Shown here: piece by piece, positions 1-4,660 of the stretch | How the letters are laid out: each line of letters begins with the position of its first letter | How positions within the stretch are numbered: position 1 is the first letter of the stretch | Source of the DNA: Planctomycetia bacterium | GTDB lineage: Bacteria > Planctomycetota > Planctomycetia > Pirellulales > UBA1268 | Direction: 5' to 3' | Assembly (NCBI GenBank): GCA_010027105.1 | Contig: RGVT01000065.1 | Coordinates: forward strand, 1 to 10,525 | Length of the DNA: 10,525 nt | Translations under genes and position numbers: made by a program | Notes under the pieces: model-generated | What the model was told of the DNA's origin: nothing | The model's database searches: none | What the model saw: only the letters and a program-made list of their open reading frames with translations

Positions 1-146
1 GTGGGAAACCGCGAGGCGTCGAACACGGTGGTGTAGCCGACGCCCGAGGCGCCCGCGAGGAGGTTTTTCCAGAGCTCCTCCACGCGCACGCCGAGCGGCG
101 TGACGAGCCCCATCCCGGTGATCACCACCCTGCGCCTGTCCGCCAC
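1..146 (-). CDS. fabF: 3-oxoacyl-ACP synthase II (FabF-type KAS), N-terminus only, cut by window start
   Basis: Only the first 48 codons are inside the window; the gene runs off the left edge. Read on the minus strand the product begins VADRRRVVITGMGLVTPLGV and continues to FDASRFP. The 'RRVVITGMGLVTPLG' opening followed by 'LWKNLLAGASGVG' is the standard N-terminal beta-strand and helix of FabF-type condensing enzymes, which extend acyl-ACP with malonyl-ACP. The Cys-His-His active site lies outside the window. I chose the GTG start at 146-144 because it gives the expected family length upstream of the VVITG strand, and purine-rich GGAGG and GGGAG sequences lie just upstream. It starts 31 bases after the dehydratase stop and is probably co-transcribed with it. 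KAS II rather than KAS I or a polyketide-type KAS is inferred from so little sequence. Confidence 0.85.
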   Translation of the reverse strand, partial: MADRRRVVITGMGLVTPLGVRVEELWKNLLAGASGVGYTTVFDASRFP

Positions 147-177
147 GTCTCCCGTTCCCTCCGTCGGCCCGCGGCCT

Positions 178-678
178 TCACCAGTCGGGCCGCACGAGCG
201 GGTTGCCCGCCTCGTCGCGGCCGATGTCGTAGATGTGCATGTGATCGAGCCACTGCAGGAGCTCGTCGGGCTCGAAGAGCTTCGGCACCCCCTCGCCCGG
301 CTCGAGGTGCGCGAAGAACAGTTCCGCCTCCCCCTGCAGCCTGTCGCCCACCGTGCTCGTCACCTTGCACAAGGATCCGGTCGGCTTGAGGTCGAGGATC
401 GTGGCCTCGAAGCGGAGCGTGTCGCCCGGCACGGCGTCGAAGTGAAAGTCCGCCCCCGCCACCTTGGCGAGCACCACCCGGCGGTTGAATTCGATCGCGT
501 CGGCCACGAGCAGGCCCGCCGTCTGCGCCATCCCCTCCACCACCAGCGAGTTGGGCATCAGCGCCGCCCCCGGGAAGTGGTCGTGCATGTGCTCCTCCGC
601 GAGCGACACGTTTTTCACGGCCGTCGCCCGCCTGCCGCGGATGAACTCGTCGAAGCGATCGATCCAGAACCAGCGCAT
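178..678 (-). CDS. FabZ-like 3-hydroxyacyl-ACP dehydratase (hotdog fold), copy next to fabF
   Basis: The protein has 166 residues and one hotdog domain. The FabZ signature 'HFPGAALMPNSLVVEGMAQ' spans residues 34-52. His34 and Glu48 sit 14 residues apart, as the catalytic His and Glu do in FabZ, so it should dehydrate 3-hydroxyacyl-ACP to trans-2-enoyl-ACP in the cytoplasm. Unlike classical FabZ, the loop reads MPNS rather than (F/M)PGV, and about 20 extra C-terminal residues end in 'NPLVRPDW'. The N-terminus 'MRWFWIDRFDEFIRG' is of a type I associate with planctomycete dehydratases of this cluster. The start at 678 has no clear Shine-Dalgarno; no other in-frame start preserves the fold. It lies between the ACP gene (77-base gap) and fabF (31-base gap). 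Its chain-length role, housekeeping or specialised lipid, cannot be read from the sequence. Confidence 0.85.
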   Translation of the reverse strand: MRWFWIDRFDEFIRGRRATAVKNVSLAEEHMHDHFPGAALMPNSLVVEGMAQTAGLLVADAIEFNRRVVLAKVAGADFHFDAVPGDTLRFEATILDLKPTGSLCKVTSTVGDRLQGEAELFFAHLEPGEGVPKLFEPDELLQWLDHMHIYDIGRDEAGNPLVRPDW

Positions 679-755
679 GGGGTTGTGTCAGGAGCCGCGG
701 TCCGGGGACGGCGGGGGCGATGCCGGGGTGAAAACGCGGGCAGCCACGGGCGGTC

Positions 756-1148
756 TCAAGACGCCAGCTTGCCCTGCACGTAGCGCACCATGTCTTCCAC
801 GGTGAGCGTGTTGGCGAAGTTCTGCACGCTGGGGTTGGCCTCGAACTTCGCGAGATCGATGAACGGCATCCGCGACTTGATCGCCGCGATGCCCGCCGCG
901 TTGACCTTGCCGTTGGTCACGTACTCGGAACTCGAGAGAACGTCCTCGGGAAACAGCTCGGCCCGCGGAATCTTGATGCCGAAGGCCTTTTCCAGCCGGA
1001 ACACGATGTCGAGGAAGTCGATCGACTCGGCGCCGAGATCCCCCACCATCGTCGCGGTCGGAGAAACTTCGTCGTCCTCGACCCCGAGGGCGTCCACCAG
1101 GGCGGCCTTGACCTTCTCGAAAATTTCATCGCGCGACGGCATCGACAT
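756..1148 (-). CDS. Elongated acyl carrier protein (phosphopantetheine-binding), about 130 aa
   Basis: An ACP-like helical N-terminal part is followed by 'MVGDLGAESIDFLDIVF'; Ser42 in the G-A-E-S-I motif is the predicted 4'-phosphopantetheine attachment site (family motif D/E-S-L/I). The chain then continues with 'FRLEKAFGIKIP', the usual helix II region. Normal bacterial ACP has about 75-80 residues. This one has about 130, because roughly 50 residues (about 62-112, including SSEYVTNGKVNAAG and RMPFIDLAKF) separate helix II from the closing 'LTVEDMVRYVQGKL' helix. Start: the longer reading frame runs to 1274, but ATG 1148 is preceded by GAGG with good spacing; ATG 1142, two codons inside, is an alternative. 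Lying between two dehydratases and fabF, it is probably the carrier for that set rather than the general AcpP, which is inference. Confidence 0.85.
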   Translation of the reverse strand: MSMPSRDEIFEKVKAALVDALGVEDDEVSPTATMVGDLGAESIDFLDIVFRLEKAFGIKIPRAELFPEDVLSSSEYVTNGKVNAAGIAAIKSRMPFIDLAKFEANPSVQNFANTLTVEDMVRYVQGKLAS

Positions 1149-1193
1149 GGCACCTCGATAGCGGAAACGGACACCGACTCGAACTGACTCGGC

Positions 1194-1235
1194 TGAGCAC
1201 AGAGTAATGTCGCCGCGGCGAAGAGAAAACCCGAA
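1194..1235 (-). promoter_or_regulatory. Weak candidate promoter for the ACP gene
   Basis: On the minus strand TACTCT (1206-1201) resembles a -10 element of the TA-N-N-C-T kind seen ahead of other genes here. The -35 region is only T-rich (TTTTCT with a 17-base spacer). It would give a leader of about 45 bases. Support is the position after the terminator-like hairpin and the -10 similarity only. Confidence 0.25.
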
Positions 1236-1272
1236 AACCGCCACCGCGGGCCGGATGCGGCGAAAAACTGGC

Positions 1273-1299
1273 AAAAATCGGTGCGGCGGACGCCCACCG
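1273..1299 (-). terminator. Hairpin plus T-tract between the first dehydratase gene and the ACP gene
   Basis: On the minus strand CGGTG (1299-1295 side) pairs with CACCG (1283-1279). An inner GGC/GCC pair closes a 4-base loop with one bulged base, and ATTTTT follows. This looks like a rho-independent terminator 18 bases after the dehydratase stop. It suggests that the 194-aa dehydratase may be transcribed separately from the ACP-dehydratase-fabF genes, or that read-through is attenuated. Confidence 0.45.
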
Positions 1300-1316
1300 A
1301 CGCGGCCCCGCCGCCC

Positions 1317-1901
1317 TCACCGGGCGGCCGTCGCCGCGGCGGCCACGGGGAGGTTCGCGGGCGTCAGCGGCCCCGCCGCCGAGCCGTAGACCATCCGCCG
1401 CGGGGCGCCGCCGGACCGGCCGGCGGGATGGAGGACGGCCCACATCTTCCGCATCTCCGCCCGCACGCGGGCGTCGACCGCGTCGCCGTGCGGCTGGCGG
1501 TCGGCCAGGTTGTAGCGCTCGAGCACGAGGCGGGCCGTGAGGCTCGTCCGCTCACCCCCGGCGCTCGACACGGTGCCGCTGGCCTTGACCTTGGTCGTCG
1601 ACTCGTCCTGCGAGAGCACCTCGGCCGTGACCGTGAGCACCCGGCCCGGTTCGACGAAGTCGCCGTACTTCACGTTTTTCGCCGACCGCAGGACGACGAC
1701 GCTGTGGGCGAAGTCCTCCCCCAGCCGGATCGTCCACGCCGCCGCCTGCGTCATCGCCTCGAGCATCAGCACGCCCGGCATCACCGGGAAGTGCGGGAAG
1801 TGGTCGGCGAGGTATTCCTCGGAAAGCGTGAGCGTCTTGATCGCGGTGATGCTCTTGCCGGGTTCGACGGCGATCACGCGATCGAGGAGGGTGAACCGCA
1901 T
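1317..1901 (-). CDS. Second FabZ-like 3-hydroxyacyl-ACP dehydratase with C-terminal extension
   Basis: The protein has 194 residues with a FabZ hotdog domain in about the first 145. The motif 'HFPHFPVMPGVLMLEAM' places His34 and Glu48 at the catalytic spacing; this copy is closer to classical FabZ (MPGVLMLEAM) than the neighbouring paralogue. 'FVEPGRVLTVTAEVL' and 'KVKASGTV' fit the later strands. About 45 residues beyond the domain, rich in Ala, Arg and Pro, form a tail of unknown purpose that may be disordered. The ATG at 1901 is the first in frame and gives the normal N-terminus; there is no strong Shine-Dalgarno. It is the first gene of the minus-strand cluster, with a candidate promoter at 2025-1997 and a hairpin-T5 element after its stop. 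A role in dehydrating a different chain length from the other copy is plausible but unproven. Confidence 0.85.
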   Translation of the reverse strand: MRFTLLDRVIAVEPGKSITAIKTLTLSEEYLADHFPHFPVMPGVLMLEAMTQAAAWTIRLGEDFAHSVVVLRSAKNVKYGDFVEPGRVLTVTAEVLSQDESTTKVKASGTVSSAGGERTSLTARLVLERYNLADRQPHGDAVDARVRAEMRKMWAVLHPAGRSGGAPRRMVYGSAAGPLTPANLPVAAAATAAR

Positions 1902-1989
1902 GCGAAGTCCGTTGTGACCGAGAGTGACGTGCCGGGCGACCGGCCCCGCGGGGTCCGGTCGGGCTCGCGTCGGGCGAGTCCATGCACAG

Positions 1990-2025
1990 GGCCGGCAGTG
2001 TAGGAGGTGCGACCCGGCCCCACAA
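1990..2025 (-). promoter_or_regulatory. Candidate sigma-70 type promoter for the fatty-acid cluster
   Basis: On the minus strand TTGTGG (2025-2020) and TACACT (2002-1997) are separated by 17 bases. The -35 matches TTGACA at three positions and the -10 matches TATAAT at four. It would start RNA near 1990, about 90 bases before the dehydratase ATG. The identical -10 TACACT precedes sppA. Confidence 0.4.
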
Positions 2026-2033
2026 CCGCCCAG

Positions 2034-2080
2034 GACGGCTGCCGCTGCGGATTCGTGGCGCTGCCAACCTGACAGCCGTC
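2034..2080. repeat. 8-bp inverted repeat upstream of the sigma-54 promoter
   Basis: GACGGCTG (2034-2041) is exactly inverted as CAGCCGTC (2073-2080), with 31 bases between. Its centre lies about 130 bases upstream of the -12 element, where binding sites of sigma-54 activators (bacterial enhancer-binding proteins) usually lie. The arms are short and the region GC-rich, so chance is a real alternative. Confidence 0.3.
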
Positions 2081-2112
2081 ACGATCCTCAGGGTTTCGCG
2101 CCGCCGCCGCGG

Positions 2113-2138
2113 CCGGGCGGTTTCCCGCCGGTTTTTTT
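2113..2138 (+). terminator. Hairpin followed by T7, terminator-like, ahead of the hsp20 promoter
   Basis: GGCGG (2116-2120) pairs with CCGCC (2125-2129) across a TTTC loop, followed by GG and seven T (2132-2138). It has terminator form on the plus strand, but no plus-strand gene precedes it in this window. It could stop stray transcription from entering the hsp20 operon, or the T-tract may simply bend DNA near the promoter. Confidence 0.3.
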
Positions 2139-2173
2139 CACGTCGTGCACGGCCGGCCACCGCCGGCGGCGGA

Positions 2174-2190
2174 TTGGCACGGCCTTTGCG
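2174..2190 (+). promoter_or_regulatory. Sigma-54 (RpoN) -24/-12 promoter for the hsp20 genes
   Basis: The sequence TTGGCACGGCCTTTGCG matches the RpoN consensus (YTGGCACG-N4-TTGCW) at every position except the final W. The invariant GG (2176-2177) and GC (2188-2189) are separated by exactly 10 bases. It lies in non-coding DNA pointing toward hsp20, about 140 bases upstream of the first start codon, with the RNA start predicted near 2200. Sigma-54 promoters need an ATPase activator bound upstream, so hsp20 expression would depend on a dedicated regulator not encoded in the window. Confidence 0.78.
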
Positions 2191-2284
2191 TTTTCGCACT
2201 GTCGCCGTGGGCGGCGGCCGGGAGCGGCTCCGCCGGCGGCGGCGATTTGTTTTTCGGCGCCGTCCACGCGAATGATTCATCCGC

Positions 2285-2326
2285 GTTCCATGGACGGCGG
2301 TCATTCCTCCACCCGGTTCATGGAGT
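2285..2326 (+). promoter_or_regulatory. Leader stem hiding the hsp20 Shine-Dalgarno: candidate RNA thermometer
   Basis: Bases 2285-2295 can pair with 2316-2326 in one uninterrupted 11-bp stem with eight Watson-Crick and three G-U pairs (2285/2326, 2286/2325, 2293/2318). The 3' strand contains the Shine-Dalgarno GGAG (2322-2325), six bases before the ATG at 2332. A competing five-pair hairpin, CTCCA (2307-2311) with TGGAG (2321-2325), hides the same site. G-U-rich stems over the SD of small heat-shock genes are the hallmark of ROSE and fourU-like thermometers; no named family is matched here. Confidence 0.45.
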
Positions 2327-2331
2327 CAGCG

Positions 2332-2820
2332 ATGCAGACCTTCCGCACGGGCTTCGCGCACCCGCTCGACGAACTGCGCGACGAGTTTGATCGTCTCTGG
2401 GGCGGCCTCGTGGCGGCCCCGCCCCTGCACGGCTGGGCGAGCCCCCCCGCCCGCTCGGCGTTTCCGGCCGTCAACGTCCGCGAGACCGACGACGCCGTGA
2501 TCGTGGAAGCCGAGGTGCCCGGGCTCGACAGCGGGGCCGTCGACGTCGCGGCCACGGGCGACGAATTGGTCCTGTCCGGTTCCCGGCCGGAGGCGACGGA
2601 GACATGCGCCCAAGCGCCGCCGGGGAACGGAGAACGGAAGCAGGGCGTCACCTGGCACCGCCGGGAACGCGGCAGTGGCCGGTTCGAACGACGGCTCAAA
2701 CTGCCCGTGGCGGTCGATGCCGCGAAGGTGCAGGCGCAGCTCGTCGACGGCGTGCTCACCGTCACCTGCCCGAAGGCTCCCGAGGCCCAACCTCACAAGG
2801 TTCAGGTGCGTTCCGTCTGA
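2332..2820 (+). CDS. Small heat-shock protein, Hsp20/alpha-crystallin family (first of three)
   Basis: The protein has 162 residues. The N-terminal arm 'HPLDELRDEFDRLWGGL' (10-26) is a typical amphipathic Hsp20 helix. The alpha-crystallin domain runs from about 44 ('FPAVNVRETDDAVIVEAEVPGL') to about 148. It includes 'GRFERRLKLP' and the conserved 'DGVLTV' (139-144) motif, and the C-terminal tail ends with a V-Q-V (157-159) anchor of I/V-X-I/V type. Such proteins form oligomers that hold unfolding proteins for refolding by DnaK. I chose ATG 2332 because GGAG at 2322-2325 lies six bases upstream; ATG 2320 in frame lacks a Shine-Dalgarno, and the longer frame up to 1924 crosses the promoter. A segment near 88-105 (TCAQAPPGNGERK) makes the inter-strand loop long. 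It leads a three-gene tandem, 51 bases ahead of the next. Confidence 0.93.
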   Translation: MQTFRTGFAHPLDELRDEFDRLWGGLVAAPPLHGWASPPARSAFPAVNVRETDDAVIVEAEVPGLDSGAVDVAATGDELVLSGSRPEATETCAQAPPGNGERKQGVTWHRRERGSGRFERRLKLPVAVDAAKVQAQLVDGVLTVTCPKAPEAQPHKVQVRSV

Positions 2821-2871
2821 CTCGCTTCCCCGCTGTTTTTTCCCCACACCATTCCAGAGGAGAACGTGCCC

Positions 2872-3258
2872 ATGGCCACCATCACGAAGACCGAGGACAG
2901 GGCCGCCGCGCCGGCCCGGCCCGAGACCGCGCTCACCTACCAGCCGAACGTCGACATCTGCGACGGCGGCGCCGAGGTGCTGATCATCGCCGACATCCCC
3001 GGAGCCCGCACCGACGGGATCGACGTGTCGTTCGAGGACGGCGTGCTTTCGCTGCACGCGCAGGTGCCGGCCCGCGACCTGCCCGGCCGCTGCGTCCGCC
3101 AGGAGTACGGCGTCGGCGACTACCGCCGCTCGTTCCGGCTCGGCGACGACTTCGACGCCTCGCAGATCACGGCCGACTACCGGCTCGGCGTGCTCACGAT
3201 CCACGTGCCGCGGCGGGCCGCCGTGCGGCCGCGCAAGGTCGAGGTCCGCGCCGGCTGA
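2872..3258 (+). CDS. Small heat-shock protein, Hsp20 family, compact second copy
   Basis: The protein has 128 residues, short for the family because the N-terminal arm is reduced to a flexible Ala/Pro/Arg stretch (1-22) without the usual amphipathic helix. The alpha-crystallin domain starts at 'YQPNVDICDGGAEVLIIADIPG' (23-44) and ends with 'LGVLTIHVPRR' (105-115); a V-E-V (123-125) tail motif follows. Because the N-terminal arm drives assembly and client capture in sHSPs, this copy may act as a partner in mixed oligomers, which is inference. ATG 2872 is chosen over the in-frame GTG 2866 because GAGGAG (2857-2862) lies nine bases from the ATG but only three from the GTG. It is 51 bases after the first copy and 64 before the third, with no promoter evident between, so an operon is likely. 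Confidence 0.92.
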   Translation: MATITKTEDRAAAPARPETALTYQPNVDICDGGAEVLIIADIPGARTDGIDVSFEDGVLSLHAQVPARDLPGRCVRQEYGVGDYRRSFRLGDDFDASQITADYRLGVLTIHVPRRAAVRPRKVEVRAG

Positions 3259-3322
3259 CGGGCCGGCCCCACGAGTGTCCTGTCCCGTTTCCACTTCCCG
3301 AGAAAGAAAAGGAGAGAATTCC

Positions 3323-3814
3323 ATGAGTCTGATTCCTTTTCGCACGAAGCGTTCGACCGGCATGGAGGGGGGCGCCCTCGCCACCCTGGCCGATTTCCGC
3401 AACGAGATGAACCGGCTCTTCGAGGGCTTCTTCAGCCGGCCGACGGCGTTCACGCCGAGCTGGCTCGAAGCCGGCGAGCCCGGGCAATGGATGCCGGCGA
3501 TCGATCTCTCGGAGACCGACACGCAGATCCGCGTGCGGGCCGAACTCCCCGGGATCGATCCCAAGGACGTCGACGTGAGCGTGTCGGGCGACCGGCTCGT
3601 GATCGCGGGGGAGAAGAAGTCGTGCACCGAGGAATCGGGCGAGGGCTGGTCGCACTGCGAGAGTCACTACGGCGCCTTCAGCCGGGCGATCCCGCTGCCG
3701 GAGTCGGTCGACCCCGCGAAGGTCACCGCCCGCTCCGACAAGGGCGTGCTGATGGTGGAGCTCACGAAGTCGCCGTCGAGCACGTCGCGCAAGGTGCCGG
3801 TGCTCTGCAAGTGA
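3323..3814 (+). CDS. Small heat-shock protein, Hsp20 family (third copy)
   Basis: The protein has 163 residues. The N-terminal arm includes the helix 'LADFRNEMNRLFEGFF' (22-37), as in class A bacterial Hsp20. The alpha-crystallin domain begins at 'MPAIDLSETDTQIRVRAELP' (57-76) and includes 'GDRLVIAGEKK' (89-99), 'GAFSRAIPLPESVD' and 'KGVLMVEL' (140-147). The tail has V-P-V (158-160) as the oligomer anchor. Cys101, Cys112 and Cys162 are unusual for a cytoplasmic sHSP. A strong Shine-Dalgarno AAAGGAGAG (3308-3316) fixes the ATG at 3323, so this copy may be translated more strongly, and without temperature gating, than the first. It is the last gene of the hsp20 tandem; inverted repeats follow at 3822 and 3847. 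Confidence 0.93.
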   Translation: MSLIPFRTKRSTGMEGGALATLADFRNEMNRLFEGFFSRPTAFTPSWLEAGEPGQWMPAIDLSETDTQIRVRAELPGIDPKDVDVSVSGDRLVIAGEKKSCTEESGEGWSHCESHYGAFSRAIPLPESVDPAKVTARSDKGVLMVELTKSPSSTSRKVPVLCK

Positions 3815-3821
3815 CCGCAGG

Positions 3822-3836
3822 CGGCACGCGGTGCCG
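3822..3836 (+). repeat. Small hairpin just after the hsp20 operon
   Basis: CGGCAC (3822-3827) and GTGCCG (3831-3836) form a perfect 6-bp stem with a three-base loop, starting eight bases after the last hsp20 stop. There is no T-tract. It may protect the 3' end of the mRNA. Confidence 0.35.
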
Positions 3837-3846
3837 TCGTCCGCAC

Positions 3847-3881
3847 CCCCGCCCGCTCCGCCGCGGCGTTGGCGGGCGGGG
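3847..3881 (+). terminator. GC-rich 10-bp inverted repeat, possible hsp20 operon terminator
   Basis: CCCCGCCCGC (3847-3856) is exactly inverted as GCGGGCGGGG (3872-3881) around a 15-base loop that is itself self-complementary. No U-run follows (CTTGCGGG), so it is not a canonical intrinsic terminator. Another GGGCCC repeat pair follows at about 3887-3900. Confidence 0.35.
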
Positions 3882-4025
3882 CTTGCGGGCCCGACGGGCC
3901 CGGGGGTCTCGTCCCGGGATTTCACGAAAATCTCACTTGCGAGGCGCTCGACCCGCCCGGTCCGGCTTGATAACCTCCGACGAGGAGTGCGATGGTCAAC
4001 CCGACGGTAAGGCAGGTGCGGTGCC

Positions 4026-4484
4026 ATGGCACGACGCCTCTCGAGTTTGCAAGCCGTTGCCTTGCGGTGGCTCGCCTGCTTAGCCGTTGTCCTGCAACTG
4101 AGCGCCGGCCCCGTCGCGACGCTGTCGCACGAGTGTGGTTCCGCCGGGTGCGGCGCACGCACCGGCGTCGAGAGTACGACCTCCACGCGCCGCTGCGGGC
4201 ATCGCTGCCCGTTCAGTTCGTGCCGCCGGGCCGCGAGCCAGGCTGCACCTCCGAGCGGAGAGGAAGCGGCGGACGGAGCGGTCGTCCGGGCTGAGCGGGC
4301 CGGTCGAGTTTCCGGTCCCTGTGCGGCATGCAACTTCCTCGCCCAATGGGTCGCCGTCTCTGCGCATCCTGAGGCACCCACCGCGGCGGTCATCCGGATT
4401 GGCGAGGTCGTCCCGTCAGGATCCGATCCATTCCGCGGGTGCGTTGCGGTCTTTCTGCCCCGCGGGCCTCCGGCCGGCGTCTAG
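4026..4484 (+). CDS. Secreted Cys-rich protein of unknown function
   Basis: I do not recognise a named family. The 152-residue frame starts with a signal-peptide-like segment: Arg3-Arg4, then a hydrophobic core about 10-31 (VALRWLACLAVVLQLSAG), with possible cleavage near residues 27-34. The mature part carries clustered cysteines: HEC at 35-37, C42, 'CGHRCPF' at 57-63, C66, and 'CAACNFLAQW' at 99-108. A CxxC followed by an FLAQ-type hydrophobic stretch, together with His near cysteines, suggests metal binding or disulfides outside the cytoplasm. Planctomycetes often carry small secreted proteins ending in such a C-x-x-C-x-F-L motif, but I know no function. The Shine-Dalgarno is weak. The next gene, DUF1559, follows after 176 bases on the same strand, so the two may be co-expressed. 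Frame bias and the signal sequence argue that it is real. Confidence 0.6.
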   Translation: MARRLSSLQAVALRWLACLAVVLQLSAGPVATLSHECGSAGCGARTGVESTTSTRRCGHRCPFSSCRRAASQAAPPSGEEAADGAVVRAERAGRVSGPCAACNFLAQWVAVSAHPEAPTAAVIRIGEVVPSGSDPFRGCVAVFLPRGPPAGV

Positions 4485-4660
4485 CCACGCCCAGGCTCGC
4501 GGCAATGCGCGGCCACGGGCCTGCGCGGCCAACGCGTGCTTTTCCGGCCGCGCCGTCGTTTCGCCGTTCTCCATGCGGGGATTCCGGACTGGATTCCCGT
4601 TCGGAAGGCGGCCCGGCAGATCCGACCACGATCCCAACCCCCAACCACTCGAGGATTCCC

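Larger units (their letters stand above)
1902..2331. other. Divergent regulatory region of 430 bases between fabZ-like gene and hsp20 genes
   Basis: I see no convincing gene here; the open frames crossing it are compositionally driven and lack family signatures. It holds a candidate minus-strand promoter (2025-1997), an 8-bp inverted repeat (2034-2080), a plus-strand hairpin followed by seven T (2113-2138), a sigma-54 promoter (2174-2190), and an about 130-base hsp20 leader with an SD-sequestering stem (2285-2326). Confidence 0.7.

Noticed and set aside
1924..2331. N-terminal extension of the first Hsp20 protein in the same open frame
   Set aside because: It would cover the sigma-54 promoter and leader; the extra residues have no family similarity, while ATG 2332 has a proper Shine-Dalgarno and gives the normal Hsp20 N-terminus.
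1902..2331. CIRCE (HrcA) operator or sigma-32 promoter for the heat-shock genes
   Set aside because: I looked for TTAGCACTC-N9-GAGTGCTAA and for a CTTGAAA / CCCCAT-T pair and found neither.
2821..2871. T-rich stretch between the first and second hsp20 as a terminator
   Set aside because: The TTTTTT run (2835-2841 region) is not preceded by a stable hairpin, so it does not break the operon.
3992..4294. 100-codon plus-strand frame with a good GAGGAG site just upstream of its ATG
   Set aside because: The product is Arg-rich without any domain or signal, and it overlaps the 152-aa frame that carries a signal peptide and ordered Cys motifs; the ribosome site may be chance or serve a short leader.
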